DNA of 64,000 nucleotides from Streptomyces bottropensis ATCC 25435 (GCF_000383595.1 NZ_KB911581.1:4036265-4100264); one strand, 5' to 3'. Counted from the stretch's first letter, positions 1-9,127 are shown. Notes: generated by a model from the sequence alone, not told the origin. Translations and numbers: made by a program.

Positions 1-266
1 AACAGGGCCTGGCAGCAGACGAGCGCGCCGACCGCCCGTAGCGTCACCGGCAGGGTGGTGCGGGCGGCCACCGCGTACACGATCACCAAGTCGCCCACGA
101 GGACCAGCAGTTGGACCGTGTCCGAGGCTCCTGTGATCAGGGCGGCGCCGTAGCAGACGGCCACCCCGGCCAGCGCCACCAGCGGGGCCCGCCGTCGCAG
201 GCTCAGCGCGGTGGCCGCTCCGGCCGCCACGGCCGGCGGCAGCGGCCGGTTCCGTAAGGTCTCCAT
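1..266 (-). CDS. Partial membrane protein, N-terminal part
   Basis: Reading the minus strand from an ATG at 266 gives an uninterrupted frame to the window edge. It encodes about 88 residues with a short Arg/Pro-rich start followed by hydrophobic stretches such as APLVALAGVAVCYGAALI and VQLLVLVGDLVIVYAVAA, which look like two or three membrane helices. Small actinobacterial membrane sensors, such as the N-terminus of NarL-type histidine kinases, look like this, but the diagnostic part lies outside the window. The function is unassigned. Confidence 0.45.
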   Translation of the reverse strand, partial: METLRNRPLPPAVAAGAATALSLRRRAPLVALAGVAVCYGAALITGASDTVQLLVLVGDLVIVYAVAARTTLPVTLRAVGALVCCQAL

Positions 267-291
267 GAGGGCTTGAGCCTACGACGTGCTC

Positions 292-1569
292 TCACCCCCT
301 TGCGTCGATCAGTTCCGTGATCCCCCTCGCCGTGAGGTGCGCCGTGTCCCGCGCGTGCTCCGCCAGGACGATCGCCGGGGCGGCGCCCTCCTGCCGTGCG
401 CGCATCCAGGCGTCGAAGAAGGCGCCCCCGGGGCCTGAGACCGAGCGGGTGGACGGCGTGCAGTCGAGCACCAGCGCCGTCGTGCGCGGAGCCGGTGGGG
501 CGGCGGTGGTACGGAGCTCCGCGACCGTCGCGGACAGGGCGCCCGCGATCGGCTTGGGACGGCCTCTGGAGTCGAACAGGCCGAGCGTGTACTCCAGTTC
601 GGGGAAGTCGGCCAGGGAGCGGTCCACGTCGTGCGAGCACCACCAGGTGACGCCCCACAGACGGGCGCACCCGGCCGCGTTCAGGAGGGTCGCGCGGGCG
701 AAGTCGGGGGCGTCGGCCGCCGGGATGTGCGGCTCGGGGGCGCCGGTCTCCTGGACCCAGACCGGGCGGACCGGGTCGGTGGCGTACGCGGCCGCCAGCT
801 CCGTGCCGTACTCGGCGAGATGGCGCACCTGGGGTGAGCGGGAGCCGTAGCGGCTGGCGCAGTCGGCGGAGAAGACCCAGGGGTGGACGGTGGTCAGGTC
901 GCCCTTGCGGGCCGAGGCCTCGGGGGTGAAGGGGTGGTCGTCGCCGTACCAGGCGGCGTCGTACGCCGAGTGCGTGACCAGGCCGCGGCCCTCCCCGAGC
1001 CCGTCGCGCGCGGCGGCCAGCAGGGTGTCCAGGTAGTGGTCGACCTCGGCCACGGACACCGGGTTGTGCTCGACCATGTTGTTCAGTTCGTTGCCGAGCT
1101 GCAGGCCGATGAGGTGGGGGTGGCCGGAGAGGGCACGGCCCAGGGTGCGCAGCAGCAGTGTCTGGGCCTCGATCGCCCCGGGGTCGGTGAAGACGTTGCG
1201 GTGGTGCCAGCTGCGGGTCCACTCGGGGTAGAAGTCGAAGCTGGAGAGATGGCCTTGAACGCCGTCCACGAGGACGTCCAGACCGCACTCTCCCGCCAGG
1301 TCCACCAGCCGGACGAGCTGGTCCACGGCCGTCGCCCGGACAAGGGCGCGGTTGGGCTGGAGCAGGGGCCAGAGGTGGAAGACCCGGACGTGGTCCAGGC
1401 CCAGGTCCGCGATCTGTGCCAGATCCTCGCGGGCGAGCCCGGGGTCGAAGTCGTGCCAGGCGTGGAACCAGCCCCGGCGTGGGGTGTAGTTGACGCCGAA
1501 CCGGCGGCCGGGCGTGGCGGACGTGCGCGTGGGCGTGTCGATGGTGTCCTCCTCGCGAGACGGGTCCAC
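292..1569 (-). CDS. GH5-like glycoside hydrolase
   Basis: This is probably a retaining beta-glycosidase of the (beta/alpha)8 clan GH-A. The frame opens with RFGVNYTPRRGWFHAW, typical of GH5-like mannanase/mannosidase relatives. It contains the acid/base motif LQLGNELNN (Asn-Glu after strand 4) and a nucleophile motif VWVQETGAP (Glu after strand 7). No signal peptide is visible, so it should act in the cytoplasm on imported oligosaccharides. The start is uncertain: the frame is open to 1641 with TTG and ATG options, and I chose the GTG at 1569 although no good ribosome binding site precedes it. It is divergent from the amino-sugar kinase and shares its promoter region. The exact substrate cannot be read from the sequence, although neighbouring mannosidase and GlcNAc-kinase genes suggest mannose-containing glycans. 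Confidence 0.75.
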   Translation of the reverse strand: MDPSREEDTIDTPTRTSATPGRRFGVNYTPRRGWFHAWHDFDPGLAREDLAQIADLGLDHVRVFHLWPLLQPNRALVRATAVDQLVRLVDLAGECGLDVLVDGVQGHLSSFDFYPEWTRSWHHRNVFTDPGAIEAQTLLLRTLGRALSGHPHLIGLQLGNELNNMVEHNPVSVAEVDHYLDTLLAAARDGLGEGRGLVTHSAYDAAWYGDDHPFTPEASARKGDLTTVHPWVFSADCASRYGSRSPQVRHLAEYGTELAAAYATDPVRPVWVQETGAPEPHIPAADAPDFARATLLNAAGCARLWGVTWWCSHDVDRSLADFPELEYTLGLFDSRGRPKPIAGALSATVAELRTTAAPPAPRTTALVLDCTPSTRSVSGPGGAFFDAWMRARQEGAAPAIVLAEHARDTAHLTARGITELIDARG

Positions 1570-1640
1570 GTCGGATCCCGTCGGATCCCGGCCCTGCCGG
1601 ACCTTGTCCCGGGAGAATGTATCAACCACCATGGGGAGCA

Positions 1641-2684
1641 ATGAATAGTGATTTCAACCAGGCTTCCGTGACTGCTCCGATGTTCGTGGTGGGCCTCGAC
1701 GCCGGCGGCACCCGCACCCGTGCCGTCCTCGCCGGCCTGGGTGACGGGCGGGTCCGGGGCGAGGGCACCGCCGGGCCCGGCAACGCGCTCACCGTGCCCG
1801 GGCCGGTCCTCGCCGACCATCTCGCCGAGGCCGTCGCGCGGGCCGTGCCCGCCGCGCTGCGGGAGCGCGTGGTGGCGGTGGCCGGCGGTTTCGCGGGGGC
1901 CGGCCACCGGGCCCAGGGCGCCCAGGAGCCCGGCCGGACGCGGGCCGGGGCCGCCCTGTCCGCCGCGCTCGGCCGGCTCGGCATCACCACCGCCACGGTC
2001 GGCGTCCACAGCGACATCGAGACGACGTTCGCCGCGGCCCCCGGTCACCCCGCCGACGGGCTGGTCCTGGTGGCCGGCACCGGCGCGGTCGCGGCCCGGA
2101 TCGCCGGACGGGTGCCGACCGCGACCTCCGGCGGCGACGGCTGGCTCCTCGGGGACGACGGCGGGGGCTTCTGGATCGGCCGCGAGGCCGTACGGGCCGC
2201 CCTGCGCGCGGCCGACGGCCGCGGCGCGGCCACCGCCCTCGTCCTCTCCGTCGGCCGGGACCTCGGACTGCCCGCGGAGGTCCTGCCCCCGGGGAGCTAC
2301 GGAACCGCCGACGACACCGTCCCATGGAGCGCGGAGCTGCGCACGGCCTACCGCGCCCGGCTGCTGCCCGCCGTCATGGACCGCTCACCCGTCCGTCTGG
2401 CCGACCACGCGCCCGGGGTGGTGCGGACCGCCGACGACGGGGACGCCGTGGCGGCGCGCATCCTCCGGGAGGCCGCCCACCACCTGGCCGAGACCGTCGC
2501 CGCCCTGACCCCCCACCCGGGCGAACCCCTGGTCGCCACCGGCGGTCTCCTCGCTCCGCACGGCCCCCTGCTCCCTCCACTGACCGAACGCCTGACTCCG
2601 CACGGGCTCGTCGTCACCCCGGTCTCGGACGGTTCCCCGGGCGCGGTCGCCCTGGCCCGCCTCGCCCACGCCTCCGGCGCCTGA
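1641..2684 (+). CDS. BadF/BadG-type N-acetylglucosamine kinase family protein
   Basis: The protein (347 residues) is an ASKHA-fold sugar kinase of the BadF/BadG/BcrA/BcrD family, which includes eukaryotic-type N-acetylglucosamine kinases. The phosphate-1 loop VVGLDAGGTRTRAVLAG lies at about residues 13-30. A second glycine-rich ATP motif LVLVAGTGAVAARIAG and a WLLGDDGGGFWIG segment lie near the middle, and the adenosine motif PLVATGGLLAPHG is near the C-terminus. GGGGAG at 1633-1638 sits close before the ATG at 1641. An alternative ATG at 1680 would begin directly at the phosphate loop. It is followed after 56 bp by the GH3 gene, probably as one transcript. Its expected role is phosphorylation of an amino sugar (GlcNAc or glucosamine) released by the neighbouring hydrolases; the substrate is inferred. 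Confidence 0.82.
   Translation: MNSDFNQASVTAPMFVVGLDAGGTRTRAVLAGLGDGRVRGEGTAGPGNALTVPGPVLADHLAEAVARAVPAALRERVVAVAGGFAGAGHRAQGAQEPGRTRAGAALSAALGRLGITTATVGVHSDIETTFAAAPGHPADGLVLVAGTGAVAARIAGRVPTATSGGDGWLLGDDGGGFWIGREAVRAALRAADGRGAATALVLSVGRDLGLPAEVLPPGSYGTADDTVPWSAELRTAYRARLLPAVMDRSPVRLADHAPGVVRTADDGDAVAARILREAAHHLAETVAALTPHPGEPLVATGGLLAPHGPLLPPLTERLTPHGLVVTPVSDGSPGAVALARLAHASGA
1646..1660. promoter_or_regulatory. Putative RpiR-regulon operator, kinase/GH5 divergent region
   Basis: The 15-mer TAGTGATTTCAACCA matches the reverse complement of the binding-protein promoter site (TGGTGATTCAAACCA) at 12 of 15 positions. A half-site ATCAACCA lies at 1621-1628. The 15-mer sits just inside the kinase reading frame if translation starts at 1641, or upstream of it if the internal ATG at 1680 is used. 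The operator role is inferred from sequence similarity only. Confidence 0.4.
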
Positions 2685-2740
2685 ACCGCCACCGAAAGGC
2701 CCCGGCCCCGCCGCTTCCTCGACGCCGACAAGGACGCCCC

Positions 2741-5041
2741 ATGCCCCCGCAGGACCCGTCGGTCGCCCCGGCCGTCACCCCCGCGCGGCCCCGCTACCTC
2801 GACCCCGCCGCCTCGCTCGACATCCGCGTCGCCGACCTTCTCTCCCGTATGACCCGGCGGGAGAAGGTCGGTCAGCTCAATCAGCGGATGTACGGCTGGG
2901 ACGCCTACCGGCGCACCCCGGGCGGGGGCTTCGAGCTCACCGACGCCCTGCACGCGGAGACCGAGCGGTTCGCCGGGCTCGGCGCGCTCTACGGGCTGAT
3001 GCGCGCCGACGCCTGGTCCGGGGTCGGTCACGGGCACGGGCCCGGGGCCGACGACAGCGCCGACCTCGCCGACCTGGTCCAGCGACACGTGCTGGAACGC
3101 AGCCGCCTGCGCATCCCCGCCCTGTTCGTCGAGGAGGTCCCGCACGGTCACATGGCCCTCGACGGCACGGTCCTCCCCGTCAATCTGGCCGTCGGCGCCA
3201 CCTGGGACCCCGGCCTGTACGAGCGGGCCGCCGCCCACGCCGCCGCCGAACTCCGTGGCCGGGGCGGCCACCTGGCCCTCGTCTCCGCGCTGGACATCGC
3301 CCGGGACCCGCGCTGGGGCCGTACCGAGGAGTGCTTCGGCGAGGACCCCCACCTCGCGGCGCGTCTCACCGCGGCGCTGGTGCGGGGCATGCAGGGCACC
3401 CCGGACGCGGAGGGGCCCTTCGCCGCCGACCGTGCTCCCGTCGTCCTCAAGCACTTCGCCGGCCAGGGCGCCACCGTCGGCGGCCGCAACTCCGCCGAGT
3501 CCGACGTCGGCCCGCGTGAACTGCACGACATCCACCTCCCCGCCGCCCGCGCCGGAATCCGCGCCGGCGCGGCCGCCGTGATGGCCGCCTACAACGAGGT
3601 CGACGGTCTGCCCTGCTCGGGCAACCGCGCCCTCCTCACCGGGCTGCTCCGCGACCGCTGGGGCTTCGGGGGCCTGGTCATGGCGGACGGACTGGCCGTG
3701 GACCGCCTCGCCCGCATCACCGGCGACAAGGTCTCCGCGGGCGCTCTCGCCCTCGACGCAGGGATCGACCTCAGCCTCTGGGACGAGGGCTTCACCCACC
3801 TGGCGGAGGCCGTGGAACGGGGCCTGGTGGGCGAGGCCGCCCTGGACGCCGCCGTCGCCCGCGTCCTGCGCCTGAAGTTCCGCCTCGGCCTGTTCGAGAA
3901 CCCCTGGACCCGCCGCGCCCCGATCCCCGCGCACTCCGGGCGCGCCCTCAGCACCGACCTGGCCCGGGCCTGCGTCACCCTCCTCCACAACCACGCGCAC
4001 ACCCTGCCCGTCAGTCCCTCGGTACGCCGTATCGCCGTGCTCGGCCCGCACGCCGCGACCACCGCCCACCAACTCGGCGACTACACCGCCCCGCAGCGCC
4101 CCGGCACCGGCGTGAGCGTCCTCGGCGCCCTGCGCCGCCTCGCCCCGCCCGGCATGCTCGTGCGCCACGCGCGGGGCGCGGCCCTCACCGGCGCCGACCG
4201 CGCCGGCATCCCGGCCGCGACCACCGAGGCCGCCGCGGCCGACCTGGCCGTACTCGTGCTGGGCGGCAGCAGCGCCCGCACACCGGACACGGAGTTCGAC
4301 GCCAACGGGGCCGCGCGGGCCGTCGTGTCCGAGATGACCTGCGGAGAGGGCGTCGACCTCGCCGGACTACGGCTCGGGGAGGCCCAGTACGCGCTGCTGG
4401 ACGCGGTCGTCGCGACGGGCACGCCGACCGCGGTGGTCCTGATCCAGGGGCGCCCGCACGTGGTGCCCGAGACGGCGGGCGCGCTGCTCACCGCCTGGTA
4501 CCCGGGCCCGTGGGGCGGCGAGGCGATCGCCGAGGTACTGCTCGGAATCGCCGAACCCGCCGGTCGTCTGCCGGTCTCCCTGCCCCGCTCGGCGGCCCGG
4601 CTCCCGGTCCACTACAACCACAAGGACACCGAGTACGGCGGCTACGCGGACGGTAGCGCCGAGCCGCTCCACTCCTTCGGGCACGGCCTGTCGTACACGA
4701 GCTTCGCGTACGGCACACCACGCCTCGCGGGGGCCGGCGTCGAGGTCGACGTCACCAACACGGGGGGTCGGCACGGGCGTACGGTCGTCCAGGTCTATCT
4801 CCGGCGGCTGATCACCCCCGTATGGCCGCGCACCCTCGAACTGTGCGCGTTCGAGGGTGTCGGCCTGGCCCCGGGCGAGCGCCGTACGGTGTCGCTGCCC
4901 TTCGAGGCGCCCGCGCGGACCGGTGCCGTCGAGGTCCGCGTCGCCGAGTCGGCGCGGGCGGCGCTCACCATCGAACCGCTGGTCCTGGACCTGGGAGGGC
5001 GGCCTCAGAGTTTGACGGCTCCCGAGGACACCCCCTTGTAG
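2741..5041 (+). CDS. GH3 family glycosidase (beta-glucosidase/xylosidase type)
   Basis: A 766-residue GH3 enzyme with the usual three parts. The N-terminal TIM barrel carries IARDPRWGRTEECFGEDP and KHFAGQGA. The nucleophile Asp is in GGLVMADGLAVDRL; most relatives have SDW or SDY, here ADG. The alpha/beta sandwich domain includes VLIQGRPHVVPETAGALLTAWYPG, and a fibronectin-III-like C-terminus begins near VEVDVTNTGGRHG. The ATG at 2741 follows AGGA at a good distance; the frame is open far upstream but that part overlaps the kinase gene. There is no signal peptide, so it is likely cytoplasmic. Its 3' end overlaps the convergent permease gene by 37 bp. GH3 enzymes range from beta-glucosidase to beta-N-acetylglucosaminidase; the KH-FAG...D pattern resembles beta-glucosidase/xylosidase types rather than NagZ. 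Confidence 0.88.
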   Translation: MPPQDPSVAPAVTPARPRYLDPAASLDIRVADLLSRMTRREKVGQLNQRMYGWDAYRRTPGGGFELTDALHAETERFAGLGALYGLMRADAWSGVGHGHGPGADDSADLADLVQRHVLERSRLRIPALFVEEVPHGHMALDGTVLPVNLAVGATWDPGLYERAAAHAAAELRGRGGHLALVSALDIARDPRWGRTEECFGEDPHLAARLTAALVRGMQGTPDAEGPFAADRAPVVLKHFAGQGATVGGRNSAESDVGPRELHDIHLPAARAGIRAGAAAVMAAYNEVDGLPCSGNRALLTGLLRDRWGFGGLVMADGLAVDRLARITGDKVSAGALALDAGIDLSLWDEGFTHLAEAVERGLVGEAALDAAVARVLRLKFRLGLFENPWTRRAPIPAHSGRALSTDLARACVTLLHNHAHTLPVSPSVRRIAVLGPHAATTAHQLGDYTAPQRPGTGVSVLGALRRLAPPGMLVRHARGAALTGADRAGIPAATTEAAAADLAVLVLGGSSARTPDTEFDANGAARAVVSEMTCGEGVDLAGLRLGEAQYALLDAVVATGTPTAVVLIQGRPHVVPETAGALLTAWYPGPWGGEAIAEVLLGIAEPAGRLPVSLPRSAARLPVHYNHKDTEYGGYADGSAEPLHSFGHGLSYTSFAYGTPRLAGAGVEVDVTNTGGRHGRTVVQVYLRRLITPVWPRTLELCAFEGVGLAPGERRTVSLPFEAPARTGAVEVRVAESARAALTIEPLVLDLGGRPQSLTAPEDTPL

Positions 5042-5904
5042 AACCACCGTTGCGTGATCACGAACAGCACCAGCACCGGGACCACGGAGATCACCGAGCC
5101 CGCCATGACCATCCGCTGGTCGTAGCCGAAGGACGAGGACTGCAGCCGGGCGAGGCCCAGGGTCAGCGTGAAGTGGTCCTCGGTGCGCAGCACGATCAGC
5201 GGCCACAGGAAGTCGTCCCAGGCGCTGATGAAGGTGTTGATGGTGACGACGAGGATCGCGCCCCACGCGGACGGCAGATACAGATACCGGAAGCGCTTCC
5301 ACTCGCCCGCCCCGTCCAGCATCGCCGCGTCCTCGATCTCGCGCGGCACGGCGAGGAACGCGGCCCGCATGATCAGGACGTTGATGGCGGCGACGAAGCC
5401 GGGCAGCCAGACGCCCGCCAGGTTGTCGACGAGGCCGAGGTCGCGGACGCTGAGGAACAGCGAGACCATGATCGACTCGAAGGGGAACATCATGGACGCC
5501 ATCAGCAGCACCCACACCAGCTTGCGGCCCTTCCAGCTGGGCTTGGAGAGCATGTAACCGGCGAGCGTGGAGAAGACGAGCTGGCTGGTGACGGACAGTG
5601 CGACGATCACCATGCTGTTGCGGATGTACGTCCACACCGGGACCTGGTCGAACACCTCGCGGTAGGCGCGCAGGGTCGGGTCGCGTGGGAAGAGGGAGGC
5701 GTCGGCGCCGAACACGTCCTCGCCGACGCCCTTCAGCGACGACAGCAGCTGCCACAGCAGCGGACCGACGGTGATGCCGAGGACGAACAGCAACAGCAGG
5801 TAGCGGACGATCAGTTCGCGCGGCCGGCCGTAGTCCCGCCACCGCGGCATCAGGCGCCGTCGTCGCCCCGCAGCGGGTTCCACGGACGTCACGGCCGTCG
5901 TCAT
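5005..5904 (-). CDS. Sugar ABC transporter permease (MalG-like)
   Basis: A 299-residue integral membrane protein with six predicted helices and the conserved EAA loop (DAAMLDGAGEWKRFRYLYLP) typical of carbohydrate-uptake CUT1 permeases. It is the last gene of the binding protein-permease-permease operon. Its ATG overlaps the stop of the upstream permease (ATGA). No ATPase gene is present nearby; Streptomyces CUT1 importers commonly share the multitask ATPase MsiK, which is the likely partner here. Its stop lies inside the end of the convergent GH3 gene. Confidence 0.92.
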   Translation of the reverse strand: MTTAVTSVEPAAGRRRRLMPRWRDYGRPRELIVRYLLLLFVLGITVGPLLWQLLSSLKGVGEDVFGADASLFPRDPTLRAYREVFDQVPVWTYIRNSMVIVALSVTSQLVFSTLAGYMLSKPSWKGRKLVWVLLMASMMFPFESIMVSLFLSVRDLGLVDNLAGVWLPGFVAAINVLIMRAAFLAVPREIEDAAMLDGAGEWKRFRYLYLPSAWGAILVVTINTFISAWDDFLWPLIVLRTEDHFTLTLGLARLQSSSFGYDQRMVMAGSVISVVPVLVLFVITQRWFYKGVSSGAVKL

Positions 5905-6917
5905 GACTCCTCCTCCTTCGTCAGGCGCTGTGCGAGCAGGGTCAGGCCGAGGGTGAGGACGAAGAGGGCGACGCTGACCGCCGAGCCGTAGCCGGCGTTG
6001 CCGGTGAGCGGGTCGAGGGCGACGTCCCGGATGTAGAAGGGGAGGGTGCGGTCGGCGCCGCCGGGACCGCCGGTCGCGCCGCCGAGCATGTAGATCTCGG
6101 TGAACACCCGCAGCGAGCCGATGCCGGTGAGGGTGCCGACCAGCATCATCGAGGTGCGCACGCCGGGCATGGTGACGTGCCAGAAGCGGCGGATCGCGCC
6201 CGCGCCGTCCACGGCGGCGGCCTCGTGCAGTTCCTTCGGGACGTTCCCCAGGGCGGCCAGGTAGAAGATCATGTACCAGCCGAGGCCCTTCCACAGCGTG
6301 AGCCCCATCGCGCACAGCAGGATCAGCCAGGAGTCGGACAGGAACGGGATCGCCGACCGGATGATGTGGGCCTTCTGCAGCCAGGTGTTGACCAGGCCCT
6401 GGTCGCTGAGCAGCCACTGCCAGCTCAGTCCGACGACCACGCTGGAGGCGAGGACCGGGGTGTAGAAGGCGGAGCGGAAGAAGCCGATGCCGGGCAGGTT
6501 CTTCTCCACCAGTACGGCCAGCATCAGCGGGAGCAGCACCATGAGCGGGACGACGATCAGCGCGTACAGCACGCTGTTGCGGGTGGCGAGCCAGAAGTCG
6601 GAGTCGCCCAGCATCCGCGTGTAGTTGTCCAGGCCCACGAACGAGGCGGCGCCGCCGAGCGGTCTGGCGTTCGTGAACGACAGCAGGAGCGTGTTCAGGA
6701 ACGGGTACAGACCGAAGACGGTGATGCCGATGATCGCCGGTGACATCCACAGCCACGGCAGCCACCAGCGGCGGTACAGCGCGGCGCCGCCCGCGTCGGC
6801 GGTGGGGCCCAGCCTGAGGGCCCGCGACAGGCGGCGTCGGCCGCTCGGTTCTCCGGGCCGGGGGTCGTGGGAGGCCACGACCCCCGGTTCCCCGGTGGGG
6901 GGAGAGAGGGTGGTCAT
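5901..6917 (-). CDS. Sugar ABC transporter permease (MalF-like)
   Basis: A 338-residue permease with a long charged cytoplasmic N-terminus (about 50 residues) followed by WWLPWLWMSPAIIGITVF and further membrane helices. The EAA loop is EAAAVDGAGAIRRFWHVTMP. It is separated by only 2 bp from the binding-protein gene and overlaps the next permease by 4 bp, so the three genes are translationally coupled. It should form the transmembrane channel with the MalG-like subunit. The substrate is probably an oligosaccharide containing mannose or GlcNAc, inferred from the neighbouring hydrolases. Confidence 0.92.
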   Translation of the reverse strand: MTTLSPPTGEPGVVASHDPRPGEPSGRRRLSRALRLGPTADAGGAALYRRWWLPWLWMSPAIIGITVFGLYPFLNTLLLSFTNARPLGGAASFVGLDNYTRMLGDSDFWLATRNSVLYALIVVPLMVLLPLMLAVLVEKNLPGIGFFRSAFYTPVLASSVVVGLSWQWLLSDQGLVNTWLQKAHIIRSAIPFLSDSWLILLCAMGLTLWKGLGWYMIFYLAALGNVPKELHEAAAVDGAGAIRRFWHVTMPGVRTSMMLVGTLTGIGSLRVFTEIYMLGGATGGPGGADRTLPFYIRDVALDPLTGNAGYGSAVSVALFVLTLGLTLLAQRLTKEEES

Positions 6918-6919
6918 GC

Positions 6920-8293
6920 TCAGCTGCCCTGCTCGATCAGCTCGTCGGCCTTGTGCTGGGCCTCGTCGAGGGCGTCCTGGGCGCTCTTCTTGCCCTGCAT
7001 GGCCAGCTGTATCTGGGCCGTGATGGCGTTCAGCTCACCGGGGGTGAGGGCGATCTCGTCGGCGGTGGAGGTCTTGCGGTCACTCGCGACGATCTTGCGG
7101 GCCTCGGCGAACGGGTCGTCGCCCTCGACCGACTGGAAGAACGGGTCGTCCAGGGAGGCGGTGGTGGAGGGGAAGATGACGACGTTGGGGTCCTTGGCCC
7201 ACTCCAGCTGGTTCCGCGCATCGGTCAAGAACCGCGCGAAGGACAGCGCGGTCGCCGCGTTCTTGCCGGTGGACGCGACGCCGATGTACTGCGGGGCGCC
7301 GACGGTGTGGCCCAGGTCGTCCAGCATGAAGCGGGCGACACCGGTCTTCTTGTAGACGCTGGGGTTGTTCTGCTGGATGAAGCGCAGGAAGTTGGGGTTC
7401 GTCGGGCCGTAGACCAGCTTGCCCTGGCCGTAGACGTTGGCCGGGTCCTGGGTGGAGGACAGGGAGTCCCGGGGCATGCCGCCGGCCTTGTAGAGCCTGG
7501 TCATGGCCTCGACCCACCGCACGGTCCTCGGGTCGTCGGCGAAGGTGAACTTCTTGCCGTCGGGGGACAGGATCTTGATGCCCATCTGCTGCCAGTCGGC
7601 CGGGATGCGCAGCTGCGGGTTGGCGAGGAACGCGTAGTACTTGCCGTCCGAGACCTCGGCGATCTTCTGGGCGTCCTCGAACAGACCGAGCACGGTCGTC
7701 GGAGGTTCGGCCGGATCGAGGCCCGCCTTCCTCATCAGCTCGGTGTTGAAGGTCTGCACGATGCCGCCGGAGTACCAGGGCAGGACGCTGTGCACCTTCG
7801 TCCCCGTGGAGTCGGCGTACCTGCTCGACTTCCACAGGTTGGGCACGAACGGCTCGCCGGCGTCCGGGGCCTTCTTGTCCAGGTCGAGCAGGTAGCCGTT
7901 CCTGGTGAGCGCGATCGCCGTGTTCACGTTGATGTTCACCACGTCCGGCAGCGTGCAGCCCTGCGCGTCCGCGACCAGGCGCTGGGTGAACGTGGCGTCG
8001 CCCGGGTCGTCGACCCACTTCACGGTGGTGTCCGGGTGGGCCTTCTCGAAGGCCTTGATGACGCCGTTGAAGTAGTCGCCGAAGTCCTTCTTCAGGTTCG
8101 TCGTCTGGAAGGTGATCGTGCCCTTGACGTCCCCGGTGAGCTTGCCGGAGCCGACGTTGCCCTTGTCCACCTTGCAGCCGCCGGCGGTGGCGTCCCCGCT
8201 GTCGGAGCCGCCGCCCGACAGGCCGCAGCCGGCGGCGGTGAGGGTGAGGGCGACGACGCCCACCACGCATCCGGTCAGTCTTCTCGCGCGCAT
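6920..8293 (-). CDS. Extracellular sugar-binding lipoprotein (CUT1 family)
   Basis: A 457-residue solute-binding lipoprotein. The ATG at 8293 is preceded by a strong AGGAGG. The signal peptide starts MRARRLTGCVVGVVALTL and ends at a lipobox TAAGC, so the mature protein begins at Cys and is membrane-anchored. A Gly/Ser/Asp-rich linker follows. The family features include TITFQTTNLKKDFGDYFNGV, ALTRNGYLLDLDK and FARFLTDARNQLEWAKDPN. It is the first gene of the importer operon, and a putative RpiR-type operator lies 27 bp upstream of the start. The frame is open upstream of the chosen start, but the lipoprotein signal and ribosome site fix it. Confidence 0.93.
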   Translation of the reverse strand: MRARRLTGCVVGVVALTLTAAGCGLSGGGSDSGDATAGGCKVDKGNVGSGKLTGDVKGTITFQTTNLKKDFGDYFNGVIKAFEKAHPDTTVKWVDDPGDATFTQRLVADAQGCTLPDVVNINVNTAIALTRNGYLLDLDKKAPDAGEPFVPNLWKSSRYADSTGTKVHSVLPWYSGGIVQTFNTELMRKAGLDPAEPPTTVLGLFEDAQKIAEVSDGKYYAFLANPQLRIPADWQQMGIKILSPDGKKFTFADDPRTVRWVEAMTRLYKAGGMPRDSLSSTQDPANVYGQGKLVYGPTNPNFLRFIQQNNPSVYKKTGVARFMLDDLGHTVGAPQYIGVASTGKNAATALSFARFLTDARNQLEWAKDPNVVIFPSTTASLDDPFFQSVEGDDPFAEARKIVASDRKTSTADEIALTPGELNAITAQIQLAMQGKKSAQDALDEAQHKADELIEQGS

Positions 8294-8319
8294 GTTGCCT
8301 CCTGCGATCAGTCGGCTGC

Positions 8320-8334
8320 TGGTTTGAATCACCA
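8320..8334. promoter_or_regulatory. Putative RpiR-regulon operator upstream of importer operon
   Basis: TGGTTTGAATCACCA is a near-perfect dyad (arms TGGTt/cACCA) in an otherwise AT-richer stretch between 8294 and 8400. It resembles the dyads beside the RpiR gene and before the mannosidase. A second imperfect inverted repeat, CCGAT...ATCGG, spans 8345-8378. It is placed to control transcription of the binding protein-permease operon. Confidence 0.45.
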
Positions 8335-8440
8335 ACTTGGACTCCGATTGATGAAAAGGTGGACCAGAATTCATCGGAGGTCAATGGGGGACCGTGTTGC
8401 TTTTCGGTTCCGGGACGAGTGCGGCCCGGTACCGGCCCGC

Positions 8441-9127
8441 TCAGTGCCGGTGCTCGTGGTCGGGGTGGGCCGGGTCGCCCGGATGCTCGTGCCCCGGCGC
8501 GTACTCCACCCCGGCCCGCGCCCGGTCCAGCCAGTCGAAGAACGCCTGCCGGCCCCTCGCCCGCCGCAGCTCCCCCGCGACGCCGTCGCGGACCTCGTCG
8601 TACGGCAGGAAGTCCTCGGGCCCCGCCCCGCCGTACGGGTCGATGCCGCGCCGCAGCGCGTCCGCGGTGAGGAAACGGTCCGGATTGCGGTCGTAGTAGC
8701 CCCGCACGGCCTGTTCCGGCACCCTCTGCTCGGCCTCCAGCGCCGCCAGCAGGGTGCGCGCGGCGGGGGAGTGGGCGAGCGCCACCGCGATGATGCTGCC
8801 CAGGTCGGCGACCTCGGTCCCGGACACGGTGAGCGCCGGCGCCGCGTGGGGCGGCGCGAGCCCCCGCGCGGCGCAGGCCCGCCGGGCCAACTCGTCCGCC
8901 ACGACCACCTGCGTCGCCCACCGCCGCCGCTGCCGCTCCGCCCGCGCCCGCCCCTCCGGTCCGCCCTCCCGGTCCCGCGCGGGGACGGCCTCCAGGACGG
9001 CGTCGACCCGGTCCCGGGAGACGGCCTCACCACCGACGAGCGCGGCGGGTCCGCCCGGGGGCGGGTGTCCCGCTCCCGTGGGCCCGTCCGGGGGCGCGGG
9101 GACGTGGTGCGCCCGGTGCGCGCTCAC
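8441..9127 (-). CDS. Uncharacterised protein, SurA/parvulin-like N-terminal pattern
   Basis: A 228-residue protein that I do not recognise with certainty. The segment PAALVGGEAVSRDRVDAVLE resembles the start of SurA/PpiC-like proteins, and a later segment has VRGYYDRNPDRFLTADALR and DEVRDGVAGELRRARGRQAF, also seen in peptidyl-prolyl-isomerase-like sequences. The C-terminus is His-rich (EHPGDPAHPDHEHRH), possibly metal-binding. There is no signal peptide, so a periplasmic chaperone role is unlikely. The GTG at 9127 has GGAGG 8 bp upstream. It sits 59 bp behind the mannosidase on the same strand, probably co-transcribed. Its start region is part of a short direct-repeat array shared with the mannosidase 3' end. 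Confidence 0.6.
   Translation of the reverse strand: MSAHRAHHVPAPPDGPTGAGHPPPGGPAALVGGEAVSRDRVDAVLEAVPARDREGGPEGRARAERQRRRWATQVVVADELARRACAARGLAPPHAAPALTVSGTEVADLGSIIAVALAHSPAARTLLAALEAEQRVPEQAVRGYYDRNPDRFLTADALRRGIDPYGGAGPEDFLPYDEVRDGVAGELRRARGRQAFFDWLDRARAGVEYAPGHEHPGDPAHPDHEHRH

Noticed and set aside
2348..4168. Long minus-strand frame opposite the GH3 gene
   Set aside because: The GH3 frame has all family motifs; the opposite frame is a composition shadow.
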